Positions 47,481-57,591 of a stretch of DNA of 64,000 bases are shown piece by piece (the stretch's first letter is position 1; each line of letters begins with the position of its first letter). The notes below the pieces were generated by a model, which saw nothing but the letters and a program-made list of their open reading frames with translations, had not been told where the DNA came from and did no database searches. Source of the DNA: Marinomonas phaeophyticola (lineage in GTDB: Bacteria > Pseudomonadota > Gammaproteobacteria > Pseudomonadales > Marinomonadaceae); contig NZ_JAPUBN010000010.1 in the NCBI RefSeq assembly GCF_026966905.1, forward strand, positions 124,001 to 188,000, written 5' to 3'. Both the position numbers and the translations under genes were made by a program.

Positions 47481-47517
47481 AATAAAAAAACACGGGTGCT
47501 TAAATAAGCACCCGTGT
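47481..47517 (-). terminator. Intrinsic terminator between TAXI binding-protein and permease genes
   Basis: Thirteen-base arms ACACGGGTGCTTA / TAAGCACCCGTGT followed on the minus strand by a seven-T run. It mirrors the tctC-tctB hairpin and would lower permease expression relative to the binding protein. Confidence 0.92.
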
Positions 47518-47540
47518 CATTGTTCGTTCAAAACTTGAAA

Positions 47541-48554
47541 TTATTTAATTATGCCAACTTCTTTATAAAAGCGTTCTGCACCAGGGTGTAATGGAACACC
47601 AACACCATTTAGAGCAGACTCAACAGTAATACTTTTGCCTTTAGAGTGGCCTACATCTAATAGTGTACGGGATTTATCATTCCATAATGCTTTAGTGATA
47701 TTGTAGATTAATTCTTCATCTTGTTTTGCACTTGTATACCATTGTGCGCCAACGGCAACAGTTGCTGTTGCATCAACACCTTCATAGGCACCATCTGGAA
47801 TGTTGCTTTGTGCAAAGAAACCGTATTTGTCAGTCAAGGCTTTAGCGGCTGGACCGTCAATTGGCACTAATTTGATTTTTTCTGCAGAAGCAAGTTCAAC
47901 GATGCTTCCTGTTGGATAGCCTGCAACAGTAAAGAATGCATCAATTTTTCCGTTACGTAATGCTTCTGATGCGGCATTACCTTTAAGGGCTTCTACATTT
48001 ACATCCTTAGTTGATAGGCCGTTAGCGTCTAGAATGAGCTTAGCGTCAACATAAGTACCAGAACCTGGCTCGTCCAAAGAAACTCGTTTGCCCTTTAGAT
48101 CAGCAACAGAGTTGATGCCACTGCTTGCAAGCGCTACTAGGTGGATATGTTCTTCAAACAGTGCGGCAATGGTACGCAAGTCTTTGGCAGGCTTCTTACC
48201 TTCCATTGTACCTGTGCCTGTGTAGGCCCAATAAGCCACATCCGATTGCGCAAAGCCAGAGTCACGTAACCCTGACAACACCGCGTTGACGTTATCTACG
48301 GAGCCACGGGATGACACGGCTGAAGCGATTAAGCCTTCTACACCACAGCTTCCGCCTTCAGCACAGGGGCGAGATCCCGGTGGATTTGAGATAGCGTTAG
48401 CAATGACACCACCAACAGGGTAGTAAGTATAAGCAGTACCGCCTGTACCTATCGTAAAGAACTTTAAATCAACAGCATGAGACGCTGAATTTAATCCGAC
48501 AAATAAAGCAGCACCAATTGTGGCGGCTTTAAATACTTTCTTAAATAGACTCAT
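47541..48554 (-). CDS. TAXI-family TRAP solute-binding protein
   Basis: A 337-residue periplasmic protein with a signal peptide (cleavage near SASHAVD). The mature N-terminus FFTIGTGGTAYTYYPVGG and NVNAVLSGLRDSGFAQSD, VSLDEPGSGTYVDAK and FFTVAGYPTGS are TAXI hallmarks. It feeds the fused permease encoded downstream. TAXI ligands include glutamate, 2-oxoglutarate and others; not resolvable here. Confidence 0.93.
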   Translation of the reverse strand: MSLFKKVFKAATIGAALFVGLNSASHAVDLKFFTIGTGGTAYTYYPVGGVIANAISNPPGSRPCAEGGSCGVEGLIASAVSSRGSVDNVNAVLSGLRDSGFAQSDVAYWAYTGTGTMEGKKPAKDLRTIAALFEEHIHLVALASSGINSVADLKGKRVSLDEPGSGTYVDAKLILDANGLSTKDVNVEALKGNAASEALRNGKIDAFFTVAGYPTGSIVELASAEKIKLVPIDGPAAKALTDKYGFFAQSNIPDGAYEGVDATATVAVGAQWYTSAKQDEELIYNITKALWNDKSRTLLDVGHSKGKSITVESALNGVGVPLHPGAERFYKEVGIIK

Positions 48555-48684
48555 TTAACTCTCCTAGTTCGCTTCAGTTAGTGTCTTCTTATATTTTATG
48601 TAATCTCATTACGCTCAAATTAAGGCGCGAATAATTATATTAGAACAGAATCATATATTTAAACAGACTTAACCCTTTAATTCT

Positions 48685-49845
48685 TTATTTATAGTTGTTA
48701 TATAAATAAAAGTGATAAACACCTAATCCAATGACAAGCCCCCAAAAAGCACTGCCAATACCAGCAATAGACATACCTGATGCCGTAATCAAAAAAGTAA
48801 TTAAGGCTGCGTCTCGTTCTGATGTTTGAGACAATGCTTGATAAAGACTATTTCCAATTGTGCCAAGTAAGGCCAGTGCCGCAATAGCAAAAATCAGTTC
48901 TTGAGGAAAGGCGGTAAACAGGGCAACAACCGTCGTACTAAATAATCCCATGGCAATATAAAAAACACCGGCCCACATGGAAGCAAAGTAACGCGTATGC
49001 TTATTTTTATCGGCGTCTTCTCCCATGCAAATTGCAGCTGTAATAGCGGCTAAATTAAATGCAAACCCACCAAAAGGCGCGAGTAACATACCTGTAATTC
49101 CCGTCCAACTAATAAGTGGTGATGAAGATGTTTTATACCCATGGGATCTTAATACGGCTAACCCAGGGACATTTTGAGAAGCCATGGTGACGATAAATAA
49201 TGGTATGCCAATACCTAGAATACTTTCTATTGAAAAGGTGGGGTTGATCCATATAGGGCTTGATAACTGTAATGTTATGCCTTCATAGATGACTAAATCT
49301 TGGCTTGATGCGATGACTACTCCGATGATCAAGACAACTGGAATAGCATAAATAGGCCAAAACTTTTTTAAAATAAAAAAGGTCAAAATCATAGAGCCTA
49401 TTAATGATGTATGAGTACTGAGTGCACTAAAACCATTTAAAGCAAAGGGAAATAAAACACCGGCTAACATGGCGGAAGCAAGAGTATGAGGCACATAGGA
49501 CATGACTTTTTCAAAAATGCCTGTTACACCACAAAGGGTAATTAAGGCGGAGCAAAAAATGAATATCCCGATTGCTTCTTCTATATTTGTGCCTGCTAAT
49601 CCGGTTGCAAGCAATGCCGCACCAGGAGTTGACCAAGCTGTAAGAATGGGGGTCTTATAATATAGAGATAATCCAAAGCTGGTTGTTCCCATACCTACTC
49701 CTAAAGCCCATAGCCAAGAACTAATTTGGTCACTGTTTGCTCCAGCCGCTATTGCCGCTTGAAAGATAATAGCGACTGAGCTTGTGTATCCAACTAAAAC
49801 AGCCACAAAACCAGAGGATATATGAGAAAGTTTTGGTGTATCCAT
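48685..49845 (-). CDS. BenE-family benzoate/H+ symporter-like permease
   Basis: A 386-residue membrane protein with about twelve segments. Its N-terminus (ISSGFVAVLVGYTSSVAIIFQAA), SWLWALGVGMG and PILTAWSTPGAALLAT and the internal GGFAFNLAAITAAICMGEDA match BenE. BenE transports benzoate in Acinetobacter, but no benzoate-degradation genes are nearby, so the substrate may differ. It is divergent from the XRE-cupin regulator, which probably controls it. Confidence 0.88.
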   Translation of the reverse strand: MDTPKLSHISSGFVAVLVGYTSSVAIIFQAAIAAGANSDQISSWLWALGVGMGTTSFGLSLYYKTPILTAWSTPGAALLATGLAGTNIEEAIGIFIFCSALITLCGVTGIFEKVMSYVPHTLASAMLAGVLFPFALNGFSALSTHTSLIGSMILTFFILKKFWPIYAIPVVLIIGVVIASSQDLVIYEGITLQLSSPIWINPTFSIESILGIGIPLFIVTMASQNVPGLAVLRSHGYKTSSSPLISWTGITGMLLAPFGGFAFNLAAITAAICMGEDADKNKHTRYFASMWAGVFYIAMGLFSTTVVALFTAFPQELIFAIAALALLGTIGNSLYQALSQTSERDAALITFLITASGMSIAGIGSAFWGLVIGLGVYHFYLYNNYK

Positions 49846-49927
49846 AAAAAGTCATTGTTTCCTTTAATAAATGAAGTCTAAAGGTTATAAGTTGTGTACG
49901 CTATAACAGTTGAAGTGATATTAGCAC

Positions 49928-49947
49928 TTGTGCGCAATAACGCACAA
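49928..49947. promoter_or_regulatory. Candidate operator between BenE-like and XRE-cupin genes
   Basis: Perfect 7-bp inverted repeat TTGTGCG-CAATAA-CGCACAA in the 150-bp divergent gap. A weaker pair GTTATA / TATAAC lies at 49884-49907. Dyad symmetry fits binding by the dimeric XRE regulator encoded next to it. Confidence 0.5.
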
Positions 49948-49996
49948 TAAAAAATAGTATTAATAAATGTATTAAATAGAATGTTTGAGAGTCATT

Positions 49997-50563
49997 TTGA
50001 AATTAATAAATCAATATTTAGCGTCTAAGTTAAAAGAAGAGCGAGCTCGACGGAAATGGAGTTTAGATAAAACCTCTCTTGAAACCGGTGTCAGTAAAGC
50101 GATGTTAGGCCAAATAGAAAGAGGGGAGTCTAGCCCTACAGTGGCCACGCTCTGGAAGATTGCTACGGGCTTTCATTTGTCTTTAAGTCATTTTTTAGCG
50201 CCTATTCATGACGCTTTAGATCAGAAAGAAAATAATGCCACAAAAGAAGCTTTAAATAAGGTGCATGAAATATCGAATGAGGGGCTAAGTATAAAAACCT
50301 TGTCTCCATACGAAAAGCAATTGGGCTTTGAGTTATTTGAATTAATATTGCAACCAGGGTTTGAAAGTATATCTGCGCCGCATGATAAAGGCGTTATTGA
50401 ATTAGTAACTGTGATTACTGGTGTCATGGAAATTTGTATAGACGGGAAATGGACCTCTCTGTCTAAAGGTGAGGTGGTGCGGTTTTCAGCAGATAAACCT
50501 CATGGGTATAGAAATAAATCGATGGATATAACGATATTTCATAATATTATTCATTACTCATAA
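49997..50563 (+). CDS. XRE-family regulator with C-terminal cupin
   Basis: A 188-residue regulator: HTH_3 domain (about 5-65; LKEERARRKWSLDKTSLETGVSKAMLGQIERGESSPT) and a cupin sensor domain (about 105-185; GVIELVTVITGVMEICIDGKW, SADKPHGYRN). TTG 49997 was chosen with GAGAG just upstream; TTG 49985 is also possible. Divergent from the BenE-like permease; cupin-XRE regulators often repress neighbouring transport or catabolic genes. Confidence 0.85.
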   Translation: MKLINQYLASKLKEERARRKWSLDKTSLETGVSKAMLGQIERGESSPTVATLWKIATGFHLSLSHFLAPIHDALDQKENNATKEALNKVHEISNEGLSIKTLSPYEKQLGFELFELILQPGFESISAPHDKGVIELVTVITGVMEICIDGKWTSLSKGEVVRFSADKPHGYRNKSMDITIFHNIIHYS

Positions 50564-50709
50564 CGTTATGACCGCAATTGATAGTTGGACATTTAAGGAT
50601 ATTTTCTTGGAAAAGCTTAACACTATAATAAAATGTTAATCATGGACTATGCTTAAAATCACCTCTTTTTTAAATTTGAGCGACTGCTTTCGGAGCATAA
50701 GGTCATAAG

Positions 50710-53700
50710 ATGAATGGAAAATCTGCCGCAATAGGTAAAAATAAGTTTGCAATTGCCTGTCTAGTTTTGGGACTTACTTTAACCTTTGCTAGCGCTTTAA
50801 GTGTTTCAAAAAAAATAAGCAATACATACTCGATGCGGCTCATGAAGCGGCAGATAAACGAATGGAATCAACTTTAACTCGGATTCAACTGTATGAATAC
50901 GGTTTAGCCGGAGCGCGAGGCTCTTTGATCGTTGTTGGTAAGGAAGCAATGACACGTAATGCTTTTAAAATGTACAGCCAAACTCGTAATGTTGATAAGG
51001 AGTTTCCTGGGGCAAGAGGGTTTGGTTATATAGAAAGAGTTCTACCTAAAGATGAATTACGTTTTGTAGATGAATCAAGAGTAGATGGGTGGCCAGACTT
51101 TACGGTAAGGGAATTAAACGACAATAGTGATGAGCGATTTGTTATTAAGTACATCGAGCCAGTCGTTCGAAATATGAGTGCGATAGGATTAGATATTGCT
51201 TCAGAAAAGCATCGAAAGGAAGCCGCATTGAGTGCGGCTATTTCAGGGAAAGTTCAAATAAGTGCACCTATTACGTTAGTCCAAGCAACGGGTAAGCCTC
51301 AGCAATCTTTTCTTATTCTAATGCCGCTTTATGAAGGGGGAGACTCCTGATTCTGTTGAAGAGCGAAAGGAAAAAAGTTATGGCTGGAGTTATGCGCCTT
51401 TGATAATGGAGGAAGTATTAGCGGACCAAACGATAAACCAAGAGTTTGAACACTTTTCACTTAGTGATGTAACGATCCCAAACTCCCCGCATGTTTTTTA
51501 TGACAGTGATTTAAATGGTGGGGAACAAAATTTTGTATCTGTCATTAAGAAAAAAATGAAGTTTTTGGTCGTATTTGGGAGAGCGAATACGCAATAAAAC
51601 CTGCTTTTGTTGATGCTATGCATTTAAGTTCTCCTAACGTGGTTGCGTTTGTTGGTTTGCTTTTAAGCTTTTTGATCTCCGCATTAGTTGGTGCAATGAA
51701 TCAAACTCGGCAAAATCGTAATCTGGTGATTCAAGAGCAAGCCAAGTTAGCTTCAATTATTGAAAGCACATTGGATGCGGTGATCGGTCAATCATTGGAG
51801 GGTTCTGTTACGAGTTGGAATAGGGGGGCTCGTGAGCTGTTTGGCTATAAAAGGGATGAAGTTATTGGTAAAAAGCTAATGGATCTTATTGTTACTCCAT
51901 TAGATAAAAAAGATGAGTTAGACAATATTGAAAAAATTTCTCAAGGTAACAGTATTACTCACTTTGACGCTGTTAGGCAAAGAAAGGATGGTACTTTAGT
52001 CGACGTGTCAATTGCGGTATCCCCCATTACAAATGAGAACGGAAAAGTGATTGGCTCCTCTGTTTCCTGTAGAGACATTACGGATCAGAAACAGAATGAA
52101 CAGATGATTTTAGAAATCAATAACAATTTGGAGCAACAAGTTGAACAAAGAACATCAGAACTGGCGGCGGCAAGTAATCATTTATTAATGGCGGCGGAAG
52201 TGGCGGAACTGGGGATTTGGACGTGGGAAATCGCCTCTAATAAGATCACCTGGAATAATAAAATGTACGAAATTTATGGGTACGATGTTTGTGAACTTCC
52301 AGAGAATTTGAATTATGATCATTGGTATTCTCGGTTGCATCCAGAAGATTCTGTTGAAGCGGAAATCGCTTTGCAGGAAGCTGTTTCTGGTCATGGTGTA
52401 TTCAATCCTGTTTTTCGGATTATTCAGCCTAATGGAGAGGTGCATCACATTCAAGCTGGAGCTTATATAGAAAGGTGCAAAGATGGGTCTGCTATAAAGG
52501 TAACAGGTATTAATCGTGATATTACCTCTCAGGTTGAATTGGAGGCGTGGCTGCGCCATGCAAAAAAACAATCTGATGACGCGAGTAAGGCAAAATCAAA
52601 CTTCCTTGCAAATATGAGTCATGAAATAAGAACGCCAATGAATGCTGTCTTGGGGATGCTGAACCTTATACAGCGTACAGAACTGACTCGTAGACAAAAA
52701 GATTATGCTATTAAAGCCACTTCGGCTGCGAGTTCGTTACTGTCATTGTTAAACGACATATTAGACTATTCTAAAATTGATGCTGGTAAGTTGGAACTGG
52801 AAACACATTCGTTTGAGCTTGAATCTGTTATGCAAGAGCTCTCAACTATTTTATCTGGTAACCAATCGGATAAAGCCGTAGAGATTTTGTTCGATTTACC
52901 TATCGATATCCCCGCGACTCTGATCGGTGATCAGTTACGGTTACAACAAGTACTGATCAATTTGACTAGCAATGCTTTCAAATTCACAGAGGAGGGAAAC
53001 ATTGTCTTGAAAGTAGAGGAGCTACTTAGAACGAATACTAGTACCACTTTACAGTTTTCTGTTACCGATACTGGCATCGGTATTCATCCTGAGCAAATGG
53101 ATAAAATATTCCATGGATTCAGTCAGGCCGAAGCATCAATTGCTAGAAAATTTGGCGGGTCGGGTCTTGGTTTGGTTATTAGTAAAACGCTGATTGAATT
53201 GATGGGAGGAGAATTAAAAGTAGAGAGTGAAATAGGTAAAGGAAGCACCTTTAGTTTTTCCATTACTTATCAGTGTGATAAATATTCAGTTTATGAAAAG
53301 CATAAAGAATACTTAGATCATCAACTGGACGTTCTGATTGTTGATGATAGTCAGGTTGCTCTCGATGTTCTGGCCAATATGGTTAGAAATCTAGGATGGC
53401 ATGCGGATGTTGCAAATAATGGCGTACAAGCATTAGATTTAATTCGTAGCTTATCAGATGAAAAGCGTGCCTATGATGTGATTTTATTAGATTGGCAAAT
53501 GCCTAACATGTCAGGAATTGATATGTTAGACGTCTTGATGAAAACAGAGGGTGAGGCATTCACGTCAAAAGTGATTCTTATTACTGCATTTGCACAAGGC
53601 GCCTTGTCAGAAATAAAAAATCTTAATAAATTGCCAATTGCTGATGTGATTAATAAACCATCAACACCTATTCAATTATTAAACTTAGTGCATTCTGTAT

Positions 53701-54530
53701 TAAATGATCAAACATTGTCACCCGATTCTATCGTCATACCATTCAAGCAAGAGTCAAAATTAGATGGGATTAATGTGCTATTGGTTGAAGATAATGCTTT
53801 AAATCGTCAAGTAGCGACAGAGTTATTAGTAATGGAAGGGGCGAATGTAGATATTGCCGAGGGTGGTATTGAAGGGGTTGTAAAAGCCACTGCAGAAGGT
53901 TCGACTTATGATGTCGTGCTAATGGATATGCAGATGCCTGATATTGATGGGCTTGAAGCCACGAGAAGAATTCGAGAAAATTCTCGTTTAATAAACTTAC
54001 CTATTTTAGCTATGACAGCTAACGTTTCTTCTGTTGATATCAAAGCTTGTTTAGATGCAGGTATGAATGATCATTTAGGTAAACCAATAGAAATTCAATT
54101 TGTTGTAGAAAGAATTTTATTTTGGACTCAAGAGAAAACCAACGAAATGGTTTATTCGTTTATTGCTGAGGACATTGATGATGACGATATAAAAACGGAA
54201 TCATTACAAGCGTTGTTGCAACGATTCTCTGGTAACAAAGTATTATTTAAAAAAGTCATGGCTACTTTTGAGGAAGATGCAGGGTCTCTCTTTCAGCAAC
54301 TTAGAGACGCAAATAACTCGAGTAATAAAGAGCAAATAAGTGCAGTGTTACATACTTTTAGAGGAGCCGCGAGCACGATAGGTGCTATAAGCGTAGTTGA
54401 AAAGCTCAAGTATTTAGAACTTACTATGATGAAGACGGGTGAAAAAGAGGTCTGTCCATTCGAGGACTCAGAGCTGGATGACTTAGAGGTGATGATTCAA
54501 TTAAGTTTGTTTAAGCTTAATTCACTTTAA
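50710..54530 (+). pseudogene. CHASE-PAS hybrid histidine kinase, three frame breaks
   Basis: Starts at ATG 50710 (AAGG seven bases upstream) with a transmembrane helix, then a periplasmic CHASE domain (YGLAGARGSLIV, YGWSYAPLIM), a second helix near 51630-51690, two PAS/PAC domains, HisKA ([12 protein letters not shown]), HATPase (NLTSNAFKF, DTGIGI, GSGLGLVIS), two receivers (VLIVDDSQVAL ... LLDWQMPNMSG; LLVEDNALNRQ ... LMDMQMPDIDG) and HPt (HTFRGAASTIG). Frame breaks: A8 at 50808-50815 (one A short), G5 at 51336-51340 (one G extra or two short), A7 at 51550-51556 (one A short). Repaired, it encodes 1273 residues. All three breaks lie in the N-terminal sensory part; the kinase and outputs from 51618 on are one open frame. 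Confidence 0.85.
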
Positions 54531-54571
54531 TAAAGTGAATTAATAAACGCAGAATTTTTGAATTGAGCACG

Positions 54572-54611
54572 AAAAAAGCGGTGAAAAGATCTATTGGCAG
54601 ATGCTCACCGC
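54572..54611 (-). terminator. Intrinsic terminator after msrA
   Basis: Arms GCGGTGA / TCACCGC with a 20-base loop; on the minus strand a six-T run follows. Serves the leftward msrA gene; a separate AT-rich stem overlaps the kinase stop at 54519-54541. Confidence 0.8.
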
Positions 54612-54623
54612 GCTAGATTTACT

Positions 54624-55277
54624 TTATACAGAAAGGCCAATAGGGCAAGATACCCCTGTTCCTGATAGACCGCAATAACCAGTAGGGTTTTTGTGAAGAT
54701 ACTGCTGATGGTATTCTTCTGCATAGTAGAAGGTGTCAAGAGGTTCTCTTTCTGTGGTGATCATAGACATACCGGCATCAATTAAGCGTTGTTGATAAGA
54801 GGCAACACTCTTTTCAACAATCTCGGTTTGATCTGGACTTGTTGTATAAATGACTGAGCGATACTGGCTACCAATGTCGTTTCCTTGTTTCATACCTTGT
54901 GTTGGGTCATGATTTTCCCAAAAAACTTGCAGCACTTCTTCTAGAGACGTAATCGTTTTGTCATAAATGACTTTAACGACTTCAGAATGACCAGTTTGAC
55001 CAGTACAGGTTTCTTCATATGTCGGGTTTTCAGTATGTCCGCCAGCATACCCTACAGCGGTTACCTTAACGCCTTTAGTATTCCATAATTTACGCTCTGC
55101 ACCCCAAAAACAGCCCATGCCTAACACTATCATGGCTTCACTCTTTTCTGGCTGACGAGTCATATCATCTTTTGTTATAATGTGAATACCTGTGATTTTT
55201 ATTGCTTCTTTTCTTCCAACTATGGCTTCTTCTTTAGATGGTATAGCTGACTTTTTAAGTATTGCATTAATTGACAT
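54624..55277 (-). CDS. msrA: Peptide-methionine (S)-S-oxide reductase MsrA
   Basis: A 217-residue enzyme from ATG 55277, which has a strong AAGAGGATT site just upstream; an upstream start at 55322 lacks one. The catalytic motif GCFWGAE (Cys56) and GYAGGHTENPTYEETCTGQTGHSEVV are complete, and the C-terminus ends with GYCGLSGTGVSC, which carries likely resolving cysteines. It repairs S-methionine sulfoxide in proteins using thioredoxin. The longer N-terminus (about 45 residues before the core) has no signal-peptide character. MsrB is encoded separately 10 kb upstream. Confidence 0.95.
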   Translation of the reverse strand: MSINAILKKSAIPSKEEAIVGRKEAIKITGIHIITKDDMTRQPEKSEAMIVLGMGCFWGAERKLWNTKGVKVTAVGYAGGHTENPTYEETCTGQTGHSEVVKVIYDKTITSLEEVLQVFWENHDPTQGMKQGNDIGSQYRSVIYTTSPDQTEIVEKSVASYQQRLIDAGMSMITTEREPLDTFYYAEEYHQQYLHKNPTGYCGLSGTGVSCPIGLSV

Positions 55278-55416
55278 AAATAATCCTCTTAATGGAAATT
55301 TTTTAAACGTATCATACAGCAAGCTTTTTGCAAGATATTGTGAAAATGAACAAAAAAACTGTTAAGTCAGAAATCACCTACTATAATTAAAAAATATCTT
55401 TCGAGAATGGAATAAC

Positions 55417-56331
55417 ATGCATAATGTGATGTTAATTTGGGATGCACGTGGTGCAACGAGTTCGTTGAAGAGCTTTATACGTGCTTTTGATAAGAAAAGT
55501 GCTGACTTTCAGGTGCGTTTAAATATTACGCAAATTGATTGCGAGCACGACATTCGTGCTGGAAAAATTCGATATGGAATGAGGCCTTTGCTTGATCAAG
55601 TTCATAGAGTTAGTCCGGATATTATTATTGCATTTGGGGCCCATGCAAATGTATTAGTAAAACTGTTAAAACCTGCTCTAAAAGTCCCTGTAATTTGTAA
55701 CTCGCTTCCGGATTACTTAGATTCTGTTGTTTGTACTTCCGCTGTGATTGACAAATATACTCAAAAATTTTCTGAGCACTTTAAATGGAAAGCCTCAGAA
55801 GAAACGTTACATTTTATTCCGACAATGTCTGAAAAAATAAAATTTTTTGGTAAAGTGGGCGTTATTTCTGATGATCCTAATGGCCCTGTTTTAGCCACCA
55901 TTATTAAACAATATCATTCCAGTGTTCGTTCTTTAGAGAAAGCGTCTATTCTATTGCACGGCTATAATGAACTCGAAGATATAGACCTTTTAGTCTTTTC
56001 CAGTCGAATTTGTCATGATGGACGGCTTATTCATTGCGCTAACGCTTGTGGTATCCCTGTCGTATTTGTTTGTAATTCTCCGATTTCTCAGATAGTTAAG
56101 GAAAACTACAATGGTTGGCTCATAACCACAATAGAGGACTCAAGTTTAGTTCGTTGTCTTCAGCATTGGGGAAGGATGCCTAAGGATGCAAAACAAGTTT
56201 TATCCAGCTACGCTCAAGAGATGCAATCTAAGTCTAATGGCATTCATCACTTTTTTAAGATGATTGGTTTAAAAGAAGTCCCCCAACAACTATCTTCTAA
56301 TAATATAGACATATTTCATAGAAGTGCTTGA
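55417..56331 (+). CDS. GT-B-like (glycosyltransferase-like) protein, function unknown
   Basis: A 304-residue cytoplasmic protein. It looks like a Rossmann-type alpha/beta GT-B fold: VMLIWDARGAT at the N-terminus, PDIIIAFGAHANVLVKLLKPALKVPVIC (about 68-95), and a C-terminal half with DLLVFSSRICHDGRLIHCANACGIPVVFV and an NYNGWLI-type loop, which resembles the E-x(7)-E/N-GW region of family-4 glycosyltransferases. The acidic sugar-nucleotide residues are not all clear, so activity is uncertain. It stands alone; its stop overlaps the tRNA promoter (TTGACT). Confidence 0.6.
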   Translation: MHNVMLIWDARGATSSLKSFIRAFDKKSADFQVRLNITQIDCEHDIRAGKIRYGMRPLLDQVHRVSPDIIIAFGAHANVLVKLLKPALKVPVICNSLPDYLDSVVCTSAVIDKYTQKFSEHFKWKASEETLHFIPTMSEKIKFFGKVGVISDDPNGPVLATIIKQYHSSVRSLEKASILLHGYNELEDIDLLVFSSRICHDGRLIHCANACGIPVVFVCNSPISQIVKENYNGWLITTIEDSSLVRCLQHWGRMPKDAKQVLSSYAQEMQSKSNGIHHFFKMIGLKEVPQQLSSNNIDIFHRSA

Positions 56332-56355
56332 CTCTGATTATCCTATCTATATAAT
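56328..56355 (+). promoter_or_regulatory. Sigma-70 promoter of the initiator tRNA array
   Basis: TTGACT (56328-56333), 16-base spacer, TATAAT (56350-56355), then a GC-rich discriminator (ACGCACC) typical of stringently controlled stable-RNA promoters. The -35 overlaps the stop codon of the upstream gene. Confidence 0.85.
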
Positions 56356-56425
56356 ACGCACCTCGTTGAGACAGCAAGTAGCAAATGACCAGTTTGTATT
56401 TATTTGCCAACGAAAGATAATTAGT

Positions 56426-56502
<77 letters not shown>

Positions 56503-56547
56503 ATTCATCAAATGAAATTATCACTAAAGTAAGCAGAATTAATTTGT

Positions 56548-56624
<77 letters not shown>

Positions 56625-56699
56625 TTTATATTAATTTAGCCACATAATTTCTCTAGCACTAAAAGATAAAATCTAAACTATATCAATACTTTAGTATGG

Positions 56700-56776
<77 letters not shown>

Positions 56777-56855
56777 ATACTAAATATTAATTCAGTTACA
56801 TTTCTTATCTTTATATTTTGAATAATAAACTATATTAATCAATAGTTTAATCAGT

Positions 56856-56932
<77 letters not shown>

Positions 56933-56962
56933 TTTCTTATTTCCTCTCTCTTTTAAGGAAAG

Positions 56963-56991
56963 TAGCTCAATCTGAGCTAGGATTCTTTTTT
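56963..56991 (+). terminator. Intrinsic terminator of the tRNA array
   Basis: Seven-base arms TAGCTCA / TGAGCTA with a three-base loop, then GGATTC and a six-T run. Ends the tRNA transcript before the convergent Lrp gene. Confidence 0.85.
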
Positions 56992-57023
56992 AATTCATTC
57001 AAAGATTGATGTTAAAAAACATA

Positions 57024-57467
57024 TTACAAGATCTCCTTATTAATCTTAGTACTTAATTGAATGAACGTTTCTGACCTAATTACTCCTTCAATCTTACCGA
57101 TATAATCCAGCTCCCTATCTAATGTCTCAGTCGAGTCTACTCGTAGAGTTACTTGCAGGTCAAATGTTCCCGATAGCGTTACGACTTTCTGAATATATTG
57201 TGATTTTTTTAGACTAGAAAATACTATTGTGGCTTTTTCTTGGCTCATTTTTATTAGCACGGTAGCCGTTAACCACCCACTATATTCAGTAGAGCTTAGC
57301 TTTAATGTATAACGTTCAATTACCTTTCTTCTTTCTAGTCGCTCAAGTCGATTATTTACAGTCGTTCGAGCTACATTCATTTTTTTAGCTAACTCTGAAA
57401 CAGGGGTTCGTGAATTTTCTGATAACAAATTTATAAGTTCTTGATCAATAGAATCGAGAGTTTTCAT
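57024..57467 (-). CDS. Lrp/AsnC-family transcriptional regulator
   Basis: A 147-residue regulator from ATG 57467: HTH domain (about 5-60; IDQELINLLSENSRTPVSELAKKMNVARTTVNNRLERLE) and RAM ligand-binding domain (about 65-145). Divergent from the arginase-family gene with a 124-bp gap, so it probably regulates that gene in response to an amino acid such as arginine or ornithine (inference). Confidence 0.92.
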   Translation of the reverse strand: MKTLDSIDQELINLLSENSRTPVSELAKKMNVARTTVNNRLERLERRKVIERYTLKLSSTEYSGWLTATVLIKMSQEKATIVFSSLKKSQYIQKVVTLSGTFDLQVTLRVDSTETLDRELDYIGKIEGVIRSETFIQLSTKINKEIL

Positions 57468-57591
57468 CAAAATGACCTTTTATGGTTTTTTTGTATATAT
57501 GTTAAATCAATATTGGATAGCTTATCTGCTCTATATGACAAGTCTAATTGCTATCATCTTAAGACGCTAACTAAATAAAAGGAAACAATGT

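Noticed and set aside
50808..50815. Programmed ribosomal frameshifting at the A-runs.
   Set aside because: Breaks occur in both directions, at G, C and A runs, in unrelated genes and without flanking stimulatory stems; read error, decay or tract switching explains them better.
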